Below, piece after piece: positions 34,866-43,787 of a stretch of DNA of 64,000 nucleotides. A program made the translations under genes and the position numbers. Below the pieces are notes generated by a model. That model was given only the letters and a program-made list of their open reading frames with translations. It searched no databases and had not been told where the DNA came from. Source of the stretch: Bradyrhizobium canariense (GTDB taxonomy: Bacteria > Pseudomonadota > Alphaproteobacteria > Rhizobiales > Xanthobacteraceae); contig NZ_LT629750.1 of NCBI RefSeq assembly GCF_900105125.1, forward strand, positions 7,033,001-7,097,000, given 5' to 3'. The first letter of the stretch is position 1; each line of letters starts with the position of its first letter.

Positions 34866-35885
34866 TTGGCGCTGAATTTGAAAAGACTACTTGCCGTAGT
34901 CGCCTTGTTAGCTGGTGCCGCGGTTCCTGCGTCGGCGCAAGATGCATCCTGGGACGCGGTTGTCGCTGCAGCCAAACAAGAGGGCAAGGTCGTCGTCTAT
35001 AATATGGCGCTGGGCGCGCCTTACTTCCAGGCAGTTATCAAGTCATTCGAGAAGACTTACGGGATCCCCGTAGAGAGCCTCGATTTGCGCGCCAGCGAAC
35101 TGGTCGAGCGCATCCGGACCGAACAATCGGCCGGACGCTATCTCGGCGACGCCGAAATGGTCACCACGACCATGATCGAAGAACAGCTCAAGAATGGCGA
35201 CTTCATTCAGAAGCTGCCGCCGATCCCCAATGCCGCTAACCTTCGTCCGCCGTTCAAGACCACCGACTTCAGCGTGCCAGCCTATGTTCAGCCGATGGGC
35301 ATTCTGATCAACACAAGGCTCGTTCGGAATGAGGACGTTCCGACGAGTTGGAACGACCTGAATGCGCCGAAATGGAAGGGCAAGCTGCTGTCGGATGACA
35401 TGCGTCCGCTTGGCAGTGGCAACACCCTGTTCGCCATCCTGCAAAAAAACATGGGCGCTGATTTCAACGAAAAGCTGGCCGCGCAAAAGCCTGTGTTTAG
35501 CCGCGACATGCGCAATGATGCGCGTCGCGTCTCCCGGGGCGAATACCCGATTTATATTTCACAAGTTTTCGCCTTTGCCTCGGATCTCAAGGGTCTGCCG
35601 GTCAAGGTCGTGGTGCCGAAGGAGGGGGCTCCTTACGCGCAGATGGATATGGCGATGCTGAAGAGCGCGCCGCATCCGAATGCCGCGCGGCTCTTCATGC
35701 AACATTTCCTGAGCGTCGATTCGCAGGCACTTTATGCCAATGCCTGGATGCTTCCGGTCGTGCAGGGCGCGGCCGAACGTGCCGATCCGGACGCCCAGCC
35801 CTATGCGAACGCCAAGCTGATGGGCCCGGCTAAACTGTCTGAGCGCGCGGACATGATGGCGCTGGCCAGGAAACTCTACCCTTGA
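34866..35885 (+). CDS. ABC solute-binding protein (iron/aminoethylphosphonate type), module 1
   Basis: About 339 residues with a signal peptide (LLAVVALLAGAAVPASAQ). DASWDAVVAAAKQEGKVVVY and GYGIPV-like YGIPVESLDLRASELVERIR belong to the family 1 extracellular binding proteins of AfuA/ThiB/PhnS type. The start is a TTG at 34866 with GGAGG 8 bases before it. It serves the permease and ATPase that follow. The second copy at 41464 shares the segments RASELxERIRTEQSAGRYLGD and PKWKGKxLSDDMR. Confidence 0.87.
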   Translation: MALNLKRLLAVVALLAGAAVPASAQDASWDAVVAAAKQEGKVVVYNMALGAPYFQAVIKSFEKTYGIPVESLDLRASELVERIRTEQSAGRYLGDAEMVTTTMIEEQLKNGDFIQKLPPIPNAANLRPPFKTTDFSVPAYVQPMGILINTRLVRNEDVPTSWNDLNAPKWKGKLLSDDMRPLGSGNTLFAILQKNMGADFNEKLAAQKPVFSRDMRNDARRVSRGEYPIYISQVFAFASDLKGLPVKVVVPKEGAPYAQMDMAMLKSAPHPNAARLFMQHFLSVDSQALYANAWMLPVVQGAAERADPDAQPYANAKLMGPAKLSERADMMALARKLYP

Positions 35886-35898
35886 GGCCCTTCGTCCA

Positions 35899-37665
35899 AT
35901 GACTCTTTCAGCCGACGATCGCGTATCGGATATCGTGACGAGGCCGTCACCGTCGAGCAGTTCCGCCGCTTGGCGATGGCTGCGTGCGACGCCGGCTGGC
36001 AGCATCGTCGGCTTGACGCTGCTGGCCCTTTTGCTGGCGTTTCTGACGGTCTACCCGCTGTCGATGCTACTCTATGGCAGCCTGCATTCGACGCCTCCTG
36101 GCGTCGTCGGCGTGTTCAATCTCGACGGCTATCGCGACATCGTTTCGCAGCAGAGTCTGCTTATCCTTCTCAATACCATCGGCATATCGCTGGCTAAGAC
36201 CATCCCGTCGGTAATCATCGCGGTATTGCTGGCCTGGATTCTCGCGAGGACGGACACTCCGTTTCGCGGAACGCTCGAAGTGCTGGTGACGCTGCCGTTC
36301 TTTATCCCGCCGATCCTCACCGCGATGGCCTGGGGCATGCTGGGAAATCCGCAGGTTGGGCTTCTCAACCAGCTTTACCAGTGGATCACGGGATCCACGA
36401 GTTCGCCAATCAACGTCTATTCCTACGGCGGCGTGATCTGGCACATGATGCAATATTCTGTGCCCTTCCTGTTCTTGTTGATCGTCGATGCGTTTCGCGC
36501 GATGGATCCAAGCCTCGAGGAAGCGGCCCGGATGTGCGGGGCGACGCGCCTGCGGACATTCTTGACGGTGACGCTGAAGCTGATGCTGCCAGCGCTCACC
36601 GGCGCTGCTATCCTCAGTTTCATCCGCGGCATCGAGAATTTCGAATCGCCGTTGTTTTTCGGCTCGCCGGCCGGCATTCACGTCATCACGACTGACATTT
36701 ACGATTCCATCAATCAGCGCTCGCCGCCGCAATATCAATATGCGACCGCGATCAGCTTCGTGATCATGGCGCTGATGTTCCTCATCATCTTGCTGCAATG
36801 GGGCGTGTTGCGCGGACGCAGCTTCCAGACGGTAACCGGCAAGGGCTATTCGCCGGCGGTGATGAAGCTGGGCAGATGGCGCTGGGTAACCTTCGCGTTT
36901 TGCGCACTGTTCTTCTTCGTCACGGTCGTTCTGCCGGTAGGTCAACTGCTGATCGGATCCTTTTTCAAGTTCTTCGGCTTCTATCAATGGGACATGCTGA
37001 CGCTCGAACATTATCAGGAGGTGGCCGGCAGCAGTGAGTTCTGGCGCGGCTTCGGCAACACCATGCTTCTGGGTTTCGTTGGCGCCACGCTGACAATGGG
37101 GCTCGGCGGTACCGTCGCCTACATCTCGGTCAGGACCAGGTGGCGTGGACGCCGCCTGATCGATGCGATGGCATGGTTGCCCTGGATGATGCCGGGCATC
37201 GTTCTCGGAGTTGGTTTCCTGTGGGGCTTCGCGCTGCTGCCGCATGCCATCCCGATCTACGGGACGATCTGGGCGCTTCTGCTCGCCTATATTTCACTGG
37301 GCACTCCGCTCTCGGTCCGAGTGATGTCGAGCGCCTATGCTCAATTGTCGTTCGACCTTGAGGAGTGCTCGCGCGTCCACGGCGCGAGCTGGCTGCAGAC
37401 GATGCAGCGCATCATGATCGCACTGGTCTGGCCATCCTTCGCCGTCGGCTGGGTGCTGGTGTTCTTCGGGATCATGCGCGAGCTCAGTGCTTCCGTGCTG
37501 CTTTACTCCGTCGGTTCCGAGGTTCTGTCGGTCGTCCTTCTGAAACTCTGGGCCAATGGCAGTGCAGAGCAGGTAAGCGTGATCGGCCTGTTGATGATGG
37601 TGATGGTGATCGTCTTCAGATGGGTCCAGCTAAGCGTCATCAAGAAATGGGTCGGCGCGCTGTAA
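35899..37665 (+). CDS. ABC permease, fused double type (SfuB/FbpB family)
   Basis: About 588 residues with 12 predicted membrane segments, a head-to-tail fusion of two permease halves. The first EAA loop is EEAARMCGATRLRTFLTVTL, the second EECSRVHGASWLQTMQRIMI, each followed by a short Pro-containing helix. Families with this form import ferric iron, thiamine, polyamines or phosphonates. It forms the only channel for the two solute-binding proteins of this operon. Confidence 0.9.
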   Translation: MTLSADDRVSDIVTRPSPSSSSAAWRWLRATPAGSIVGLTLLALLLAFLTVYPLSMLLYGSLHSTPPGVVGVFNLDGYRDIVSQQSLLILLNTIGISLAKTIPSVIIAVLLAWILARTDTPFRGTLEVLVTLPFFIPPILTAMAWGMLGNPQVGLLNQLYQWITGSTSSPINVYSYGGVIWHMMQYSVPFLFLLIVDAFRAMDPSLEEAARMCGATRLRTFLTVTLKLMLPALTGAAILSFIRGIENFESPLFFGSPAGIHVITTDIYDSINQRSPPQYQYATAISFVIMALMFLIILLQWGVLRGRSFQTVTGKGYSPAVMKLGRWRWVTFAFCALFFFVTVVLPVGQLLIGSFFKFFGFYQWDMLTLEHYQEVAGSSEFWRGFGNTMLLGFVGATLTMGLGGTVAYISVRTRWRGRRLIDAMAWLPWMMPGIVLGVGFLWGFALLPHAIPIYGTIWALLLAYISLGTPLSVRVMSSAYAQLSFDLEECSRVHGASWLQTMQRIMIALVWPSFAVGWVLVFFGIMRELSASVLLYSVGSEVLSVVLLKLWANGSAEQVSVIGLLMMVMVIVFRWVQLSVIKKWVGAL

Positions 37666-37694
37666 TGGTGCGGCGGATTTGAATTGGGTGCCTG

Positions 37695-38810
37695 ATGTCT
37701 AATGTCGTGCTTGAAAAGGTCAGCCGCCGCTTCGGCGACTTCGCCGCCGTCAGCGATGTCGACCTGCGTGTTAGCGAGGGTGAATTCGTCACCCTGCTAG
37801 GGCCCTCGGGATGCGGCAAGACCACAACCTTGCGCATGGTGGCGGGCCTTGAGCAAAATACCGGCGGACGGATCAGTATCGGCAACGAACTGGTCAGCGA
37901 TGCAGACTCGCGCATTTTCGTGCCGTCGGAGAGACGCCGTCTCGGCATGGTGTTCCAGTCCTACGCGATCTGGCCGCATATGACGGTGTTCGAGAATGTC
38001 GCCTATCCCTTGCGCGTGCGGCGGCGGTCCGCTGCCGACATCCGCGATCTCGTGTCGAAGGCGCTACGTCTGGTCGAAATGGAGCGGTTCGCCGAGCGCC
38101 CCGCACCGGCACTGTCGGGGGGCCAGCAACAACGCGTTGCCATCGCGCGGGCGTTGGTGTTCGAGCCGAAGGTACTTCTGCTCGACGAGCCCTTGAGCAA
38201 TCTTGACGCCAAGCTGCGCCTGCAAATGGGCGATGAGTTTCGCGCCATTCAGCGACGGCTCGGCATGACGACGCTATATGTCACGCACGACCAGTCGGAA
38301 GCGATGGCGCTTTCCGACCGTGTCGTCGTGATGGATCAGGGCCGGATTCAGCAGATTGGGGCGCCAGAGGATATTTATCGTTACCCCGCTAACCGGACGG
38401 TAGCCGGTTTTTTCGGTACCCCCAATCTGCTCGCCGCCAATGTGGAGGCTTGCGCGCGCATCGACGGCGGCAAGGTACGGCTTGATGTGGTCGGTCGCGG
38501 TTGGCGCGGGCGTTGCGAGGCCGCGACCGAAGTGCCGGCTGGGCGAGCCGTCACGGTGATGGTGCGGCCCGAAGACATCAGCATCGCGGCTCCCGTCGCC
38601 GGTGCCGATGACGACGGCCTGCGCTGGTCCGGACGGATCGCGCATACGATTTTCCGCGGCCCGACGCGGTCGATCTTTGTGGAGACAGAGGAGGGCCGAC
38701 TTAACGTCGATGCCCCCGCGTTCGGCGACTATGCCGTTGGTGACAATGTAACCGTGGCCGTTCCTCAGAGCGCGGCCTGGGCCGTGGTGGATCAAGGGGA
38801 GGCCAACTGA
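37695..38810 (+). CDS. ABC ATPase (PotA/FbpC type)
   Basis: About 371 residues: Walker A GPSGCGKTTTLRMVAGLE, Q-loop MVFQSYAIWPHMTVFENVAY, signature ALSGGQQQRVAIARAL, Walker B VLLLDEPLSNLDAKL, H-loop YVTHDQSEAMALSD, and a C-terminal TOBE domain with MVRPEDISI. It works with the preceding fused permease. The stop TGA overlaps the start of the second A-type amidohydrolase by one base (TGATG), so import and catabolism are translated together. Confidence 0.92.
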   Translation: MSNVVLEKVSRRFGDFAAVSDVDLRVSEGEFVTLLGPSGCGKTTTLRMVAGLEQNTGGRISIGNELVSDADSRIFVPSERRRLGMVFQSYAIWPHMTVFENVAYPLRVRRRSAADIRDLVSKALRLVEMERFAERPAPALSGGQQQRVAIARALVFEPKVLLLDEPLSNLDAKLRLQMGDEFRAIQRRLGMTTLYVTHDQSEAMALSDRVVVMDQGRIQQIGAPEDIYRYPANRTVAGFFGTPNLLAANVEACARIDGGKVRLDVVGRGWRGRCEAATEVPAGRAVTVMVRPEDISIAAPVAGADDDGLRWSGRIAHTIFRGPTRSIFVETEEGRLNVDAPAFGDYAVGDNVTVAVPQSAAWAVVDQGEAN

Positions 38811-39916
38811 TGAAACTTCCTTTTCGCGGAGCCGTCGATTGCGACATTCATCCCGCTGCGCCTCCGATGTCGGCGCTGCTTCCCTACATGAAAGACTACT
38901 GGAGCGATCAGCTTCACAATCGGCACGTCGATCGTATGGGTTTTACGATGACCAGCAACAATCCGCTGCTGTCGATTCATGGCCGCCCCGATTGGAAGCC
39001 CAAGGGTGGCGCGCCGGGCTCGGACATGGCGATGCTCCGGAGCCAGGCGCTCGACGCCTTCGGAACCGATTACGCCATCTGCAACATCATCCATGGCGCC
39101 GTTGCGCTGTTCAACGGCGATATGGCGTCGGCCATTCTCAGCGCGTTCAACGACTGGGTCGCCAAGGAATTACTTCCGACCGACCGCAGGCTTCGCGGCT
39201 CCATCGTCGTGTCGTTGCAGGACCCAAAACTCGCGGTCGCCGAGATCGAGCGGTTGGCGGGTAATCCCGATTTCGTCCAGATCTTGTTGCCATCGCTCGG
39301 CGAGATACCGATCGGACGCCGGATTTATTGGCCGGTCTTTGAGGCCGCCACCCGCGCTGGTCTCCCGATTTGCCTGCACGCCGGCGGCCTCTACCGGCAG
39401 GCGCCAATGGGAAACGGCTGGCCGTCTTATTTCGTTGAGGATTATGTCACGCAGTCCACCGGATTCGAGGGCGCATTAGTCAGCTTGCTGGCCGAGGGCG
39501 TGTTCCAGAAATTTCCCGACCTTACCTTCGTGCTGGCTGAAACCGGCGCGACATGGCTGCCGCCGTTCCTGTGGCGGCAGGACAAGATGTGGCTCGGCGT
39601 GCGCACCGAATTACCCTGGATCGATCGCATCCCGCGCGAAATCATCTGCGAGCGCGTCCGGCTGACGCTGCAGCCCTTCGACGCGCCGTCGGATCCAACC
39701 TTGGTAGAGCGGGTGCTCGACCATTTCGGCACGGACGACATTTTACTGTTCTCCACCGACTATCCGCATTGGCATTTCGACGGTGAGGACGTCATTCCGG
39801 ACGGCTTTTCACTGGAACTCATTCGCAAGATCGCGATCGACAATCCCTATGCGACCTATCACCGACTTCAGAAGCCGCACATTGCAATCCCCGCTGCATC
39901 GGAGCTTTCCACATGA
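38810..39916 (+). CDS. Amidohydrolase-family protein A, module 2
   Basis: About 368 residues, a paralogue of the A protein at 32167. Metal ligands: Asp12 and His14 in DCDIHPAAPPM, His in ICLHAGGLY, Asp in LFSTDYPHWHFDGEDV. It shares with module 1 A the segments WPSYFVEDYVTQSTGFE, FQKFPDLTF and VRLTLQPFDAP, which separate the A type from the B type. It overlaps the B gene by 4 bases (ATGA). Divergence between the two A proteins suggests the modules handle related but different substrates. Confidence 0.86.
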   Translation: MKLPFRGAVDCDIHPAAPPMSALLPYMKDYWSDQLHNRHVDRMGFTMTSNNPLLSIHGRPDWKPKGGAPGSDMAMLRSQALDAFGTDYAICNIIHGAVALFNGDMASAILSAFNDWVAKELLPTDRRLRGSIVVSLQDPKLAVAEIERLAGNPDFVQILLPSLGEIPIGRRIYWPVFEAATRAGLPICLHAGGLYRQAPMGNGWPSYFVEDYVTQSTGFEGALVSLLAEGVFQKFPDLTFVLAETGATWLPPFLWRQDKMWLGVRTELPWIDRIPREIICERVRLTLQPFDAPSDPTLVERVLDHFGTDDILLFSTDYPHWHFDGEDVIPDGFSLELIRKIAIDNPYATYHRLQKPHIAIPAASELST

Positions 39917-41025
39917 CCCAGGACCTCCTTGAACGCGCCACCGCGCGTCCGGCCTCAACCCGCGCCTACATTGTCGATTGCGACGTGCATATCACCGCGC
40001 GATCCGCGGCGGACCTTTATCCATGGCTACCGGCGCGCTGGCGCGAGCATGTCGAGGCGATCGGACCGCATGTCCGCGGCGGCCTCTACAATCAGGAGCC
40101 GCACCCTCGCATGATGGCGCGCGGCATGCGGGCCGACGCCTATCCGGAGGAGGGCGGGCCGCCCGGCTGTTCGTTGGCGATGTTGCAGAACCAGCATCTT
40201 GATCCGAACGGAATCGAATTCGGAATGCTGATCGCGCTCGGACGCGGTATCTTCGAAGAGCGCAACCAGCACTTCGCCGAGGCGCTATCGACCGCGATCA
40301 ACGATTGGCAGGTGGAACGATGGGTGGACCAGGACCGCAGATTGGTCGCCGCGATTATCGTGCCGCAGGAGGATGCGGAATTTGCCGCTGCGGAAATCGA
40401 GCGGCGTGCCTCTGACAAGAGATTCAGGCAAATTCTGCTTTCCCCGAAAGCTCAGGAGCCGCTGGGGCGCAAGCGTTACTGGCCGATCTATGCCGCCGCG
40501 GAGCGCGTCGGCCTTCCGGTCGCGTTTCACCCTGCCGCGATGGGCGGTGGACATCCCTCCGCCGGCGCGGGATGGCCCACTTATTACCTGGAGGAGCACA
40601 ATACATTCGGCACGATCATGCAGGGCGTCCTGACCAGCATGATCTTTGAGGGCGTGTTCGAACGGTTTCCGAAGCTGAAGGTGGTCTCCGTCGAGGGGGG
40701 CTTCACCTGGGCGCCGAATCTGAGCTGGCGCATGGACAAGCATTGGTCGCGGTTGCGCGCGGAGGTACCGCATGTGCCAAGGCCGCCGTCCGAATATCTG
40801 CGGCGCAGCGTGTGGTTCACGACCCAGCCCATGGAAGAGACCCGCAAGCAGGCCCATCTGCGCGACGTCATCGATTGGCTGGGCTGGGATCGGCTGATGT
40901 TCTCCAGCGACTATCCACATTGGGATTTTGACGACCCGCGCTACGCCTTCAAGATTCAGTTGTCCGATGAGGAACGCAGAAAAGTGTTCAGCAGCAACGC
41001 CCGGGAACTCTACGGCCTGCCATGA
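39913..41025 (+). CDS. Amidohydrolase-family protein B, module 2
   Basis: About 370 residues, a paralogue of the B protein at 33294. Its metal pair is Asp24 and His26 in DCDVHITARSA, so the Pro after His in the other three copies is replaced by Ile. Other ligands lie in VAFHPAAMGGGH and LMFSSDYPHWDFDDPRYAFK. B-type markers YLEEHNTFGTIM and KHWSRLRAEVPHVPRPPSEY are present. The stop overlaps the Rieske gene by 4 bases (ATGA). Confidence 0.86.
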   Translation: MTQDLLERATARPASTRAYIVDCDVHITARSAADLYPWLPARWREHVEAIGPHVRGGLYNQEPHPRMMARGMRADAYPEEGGPPGCSLAMLQNQHLDPNGIEFGMLIALGRGIFEERNQHFAEALSTAINDWQVERWVDQDRRLVAAIIVPQEDAEFAAAEIERRASDKRFRQILLSPKAQEPLGRKRYWPIYAAAERVGLPVAFHPAAMGGGHPSAGAGWPTYYLEEHNTFGTIMQGVLTSMIFEGVFERFPKLKVVSVEGGFTWAPNLSWRMDKHWSRLRAEVPHVPRPPSEYLRRSVWFTTQPMEETRKQAHLRDVIDWLGWDRLMFSSDYPHWDFDDPRYAFKIQLSDEERRKVFSSNARELYGLP

Positions 41026-41435
41026 ACCGTCATGTCGTTGGCAAGGCCCCGGATATGCCGCCGGGCTCTCACAAGATCGTCGAAGTGGCCGGCCGCCACA
41101 TCGGCGTGTTCAACGTCAACGGCGAGTTCTTCGCGCTGCTCAATCGTTGTCCGCATGGCGGCGCGGAACTGTGCAAGGGTGCCGTGGTCGGGTTGGTGCA
41201 GCCGCAGGGCGTTGGCGAATACACTATTGTACGGAAAGGCGAATTCATCCGGTGTCCGTTCCACGGCTGGGAATTCGAAATCAAGACCGGGCAATCCTAT
41301 TGCGCGCCAAACCGGCTCAAGATCCGCAGCTTTGATGTCACCGTGCAAAGCGGCGATCAATTGGTAAAAGGTCCCTACGTGGCCGAAAGCTATGACGTTC
41401 GGGTTGAAGACGACTATGTCGTCGTGACCCTCTGA
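41022..41435 (+). CDS. Rieske [2Fe-2S] ferredoxin, module 2
   Basis: Also exactly 137 residues, with ligands at the same positions as the module 1 copy: Cys43, His45 (NRCPHGGAELCKG), Cys78, His81 (RCPFHGWEFE). The Trp after Cys78-Pro is Phe here. The position-by-position match in length and ligand spacing indicates duplication of a functional unit. It is coupled to the B amidohydrolase by ATGA and followed 28 bases later by a solute-binding gene. Confidence 0.9.
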   Translation: MNRHVVGKAPDMPPGSHKIVEVAGRHIGVFNVNGEFFALLNRCPHGGAELCKGAVVGLVQPQGVGEYTIVRKGEFIRCPFHGWEFEIKTGQSYCAPNRLKIRSFDVTVQSGDQLVKGPYVAESYDVRVEDDYVVVTL

Positions 41436-41463
41436 ACAAACAAAAAGAGTTTTGGGAGGAATC

Positions 41464-42516
41464 ATGATCGCGTTTCGCTTTGGGCCGCCTCTCGCCGTCG
41501 CGCGACGAGCACTTACTAGCCTGTGCGTCGTTCTGCCGCTGATAGGCGCAAGCGCGCCGTCATCCGCGCAGGTGGCGGATTGGGACAAGGTCGTCGCCGC
41601 TGCCAAGGCTGAAGGGGGGCTCGTTCTGTACACCGCGCTTGTGGGCGCCCCCTCCACCAAGGCGATTGCCAGGGCATTCGAGGCGAAATACGGCATACCC
41701 GTGCAAGTCCTGGAGGCGCGCGCCAGCGAATTGCGCGAACGCATACGCACCGAACAATCCGCCGGCCGGTACCTCGGTGACGTCATGTTCAATTCTGAAA
41801 ATCAGGTTCTCATTCTCAACGCCGAGGACAAGTCTATCGTGCCTCATGAGCCCGTACCCGATGCGACCGGGCTCGTCGAACCGTTCCGGGACGATGGTCT
41901 CAAGGCGCCCGTCATGACCATCAATTATGGACTGTTGGTCAACAATCGGCTCGTCCCGCCAGGACAGGAGCCCAAGAGCTGGCGCGACCTGACCGATCCC
42001 AAGTGGAAAGGCAAGATATTGTCCGACGACATGCGGGCGGTCGGCGGTGGTTACGTTCTGTTTTTCGTGACCCAGGAAAAGTTGGGAAAGGGCTATAACG
42101 AAGCGTTGGCGATACAGGCTATCCAGTTCACGCGGGAACAGCGCGAAGCGGCACGGCGCGTGGCGCGCGGAGAAATGGCCATCTACATGCCCTTCATCTT
42201 GGGGGACATTCAGAACCTCAAGGGCCTCCCGGTTCGCACAGTCCTGCCTGCGGAGGGCGCGCCTTACGTTCTCTATGCGACCGCTGCCATAAAGGGCGCG
42301 CCGCATCCGAACGCCGCGCGCCTTTATATCGATTTCTCGATGTCCGACGAGGTTCAGCAGATATTCGCGCAGGACGGATTTGGCGTCGTGCGGCACGGCG
42401 TTCTCGATAAGGTCTCTCCGGAGGCGCGTGCGATAGCCGATGTCAAATTAATGGGCGGCTCCGACCCGGCGCGGCAGAACGAAATGCTGGATCTGGCGCG
42501 CAGCATTTACAAATGA
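41464..42516 (+). CDS. ABC solute-binding protein, module 2
   Basis: About 350 residues with a signal peptide (RALTSLCVVLPLIGASAPSSAQ region) and the same fold as the copy at 34866, sharing RASELRERIRTEQSAGRYLG and DPKWKGKILSDDMRAVGGGY. The ATG at 41464 follows GGGAGGA with 3-base spacing. It has no permease of its own and probably docks on the fused permease at 35899. It is the last gene of the operon; the next gene converges on it. Confidence 0.87.
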   Translation: MIAFRFGPPLAVARRALTSLCVVLPLIGASAPSSAQVADWDKVVAAAKAEGGLVLYTALVGAPSTKAIARAFEAKYGIPVQVLEARASELRERIRTEQSAGRYLGDVMFNSENQVLILNAEDKSIVPHEPVPDATGLVEPFRDDGLKAPVMTINYGLLVNNRLVPPGQEPKSWRDLTDPKWKGKILSDDMRAVGGGYVLFFVTQEKLGKGYNEALAIQAIQFTREQREAARRVARGEMAIYMPFILGDIQNLKGLPVRTVLPAEGAPYVLYATAAIKGAPHPNAARLYIDFSMSDEVQQIFAQDGFGVVRHGVLDKVSPEARAIADVKLMGGSDPARQNEMLDLARSIYK

Positions 42517-42650
42517 GTCGAATGGGGCAATTTCTTCTGTGGTCCTATGAGCAGCTCGTGGCAAACCATAGCTTGAACTGCATAGGTTTTCATACAAATG
42601 GAGTCAGTCTGCTAGCTGATAGGAATGGCGTAAAACGGAGGCAGTTCTTC

Positions 42651-42682
42651 ACTGATAAGGTTTTAGAAGAAACCTTATCAGT
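42651..42682. terminator. Perfect 13-bp hairpin between convergent genes
   Basis: ACTGATAAGGTTT at 42651-42663 and AAACCTTATCAGT at 42670-42682 form a perfect stem with a 6-base loop (TAGAAG). It lies between the convergent binding-protein gene (ends 42516) and LLM gene (ends 42768). Each strand has a short T/A stretch inside the stem but no long T-run after it, so a bidirectional terminator is the likeliest but not the only reading. The rest of 42517-42767 holds no gene I can support. Confidence 0.6.
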
Positions 42683-42767
42683 TGGAATCGGGATCACGGC
42701 TAGACCGCCCATTCGTCTTGTTCGCATAGTGCTGGGTTATCAGCCGGCGCTACCGGAACTGCGTCTC

Positions 42768-43787
42768 CTATTCAGAAGCCTCGATGGCTTTACCAATGGC
42801 GGCGATCTCATGCGGCGCGGATGGCCCGCTGAAGGTCAATGCCAGTTCGTCAACGCCTGCCGCCTTGTAGCGCCTCGCAAGGGCCAGGCATTCCTCCGGT
42901 GTTCCATAAAGTGAAAATGTGGTTGCGTAGCGCTCGTCGAGAACGTCCGCTGGATCTTGGCCGCTGTTAATATCGCTCGCTGCTTCGGCAAATTCTTCTT
43001 CACTGAGGCCGGTCCCAAGCAGCAGCGCCTCCTTCGCAGACGAAACCTTTTGCCCAAGCGCCCAGAACCGAGGCATCATCTCGCCCACGATGCGTTTTGC
43101 ATCTCTGAACGCCTCGAGCGGTGCGCCGTTGGTGATGCAGGGCATGTATTGAACGACGAGACCGGCAGATCCATTTTTGGCACCGAAACGAGCGGAGCGC
43201 ATTAACTCCGCGGAGCGTCCGGCGTATCCGGCTGAGCACATATTCGAAACCAAGAGCCCATCAGCCGCTTCACCGGCCAACTTTATCGTCAGATTGCCTC
43301 GGCCGGCCAAGAAAATCGGAATACCCGACCGCGGCTTATAGTCGAGCTTGATCTTCTTGGCGGAGAATCTTTGACCGATGTAGTTGACCTCTTCGCCGTT
43401 GAGCAGCGCGCGCAAAATGATCAAAGCGTCTCGAAGCGCAGGAACAGGCTTTTCTGCATCGATTCCCATTTTGGAAGAAGCTGCCATGATACCTGCTCCG
43501 AGGCTTATGCTGGCCCGACCGTTCGATAGTTCATCCAGGGCGCCCACTTCCATCGCCATCATCGTCGGATGGCGATTGAACGGATTAAAGACACCGACAT
43601 GAATGTGAACGCGTTTGGTCGCAACTGCGCAAGCGGCTGCTGCCGGCCAGATTCCTCTTGCGAAGGCGTTTTCCGCAAACCAAACGCCTGAAAGTCCGGC
43701 CTTGTCGGCGGCGACTGCCAGCTCCACGCACTCCCGCGGCGGGATTGAGCCGTCCAGTCGTATGCTGATCTTGGGAAGGTCGCTCAT
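42768..43787 (-). CDS. LLM-class flavin/F420-dependent oxidoreductase 1
   Basis: About 339 residues of the bacterial-luciferase-like superfamily: KISIRLDGSIPPRECVELAV, then GLSGVWFAENAFARGIWPAA, RVHIHVGVFNPFNRHPTMMA, LDELSNGRASISLGAG and IPIFLAGRGNLTIKLAGEAA. The length and the early sequence resemble the 5,10-methylenetetrahydromethanopterin reductase group, many of which use F420. A complete F420 pathway is encoded 11 kb away, so F420H2 use is likely but not proven. The gene is last in the molybdenum hydroxylase operon and overlaps its large subunit by 4 bases, which suggests sequential steps. Confidence 0.87.
   Translation of the reverse strand: MSDLPKISIRLDGSIPPRECVELAVAADKAGLSGVWFAENAFARGIWPAAAACAVATKRVHIHVGVFNPFNRHPTMMAMEVGALDELSNGRASISLGAGIMAASSKMGIDAEKPVPALRDALIILRALLNGEEVNYIGQRFSAKKIKLDYKPRSGIPIFLAGRGNLTIKLAGEAADGLLVSNMCSAGYAGRSAELMRSARFGAKNGSAGLVVQYMPCITNGAPLEAFRDAKRIVGEMMPRFWALGQKVSSAKEALLLGTGLSEEEFAEAASDINSGQDPADVLDERYATTFSLYGTPEECLALARRYKAAGVDELALTFSGPSAPHEIAAIGKAIEASE

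Noticed and set aside
42513..42914. 133-codon forward frame after the module 2 binding protein
   Set aside because: It runs through the 13-bp hairpin and into the antisense of the LLM gene and matches nothing.
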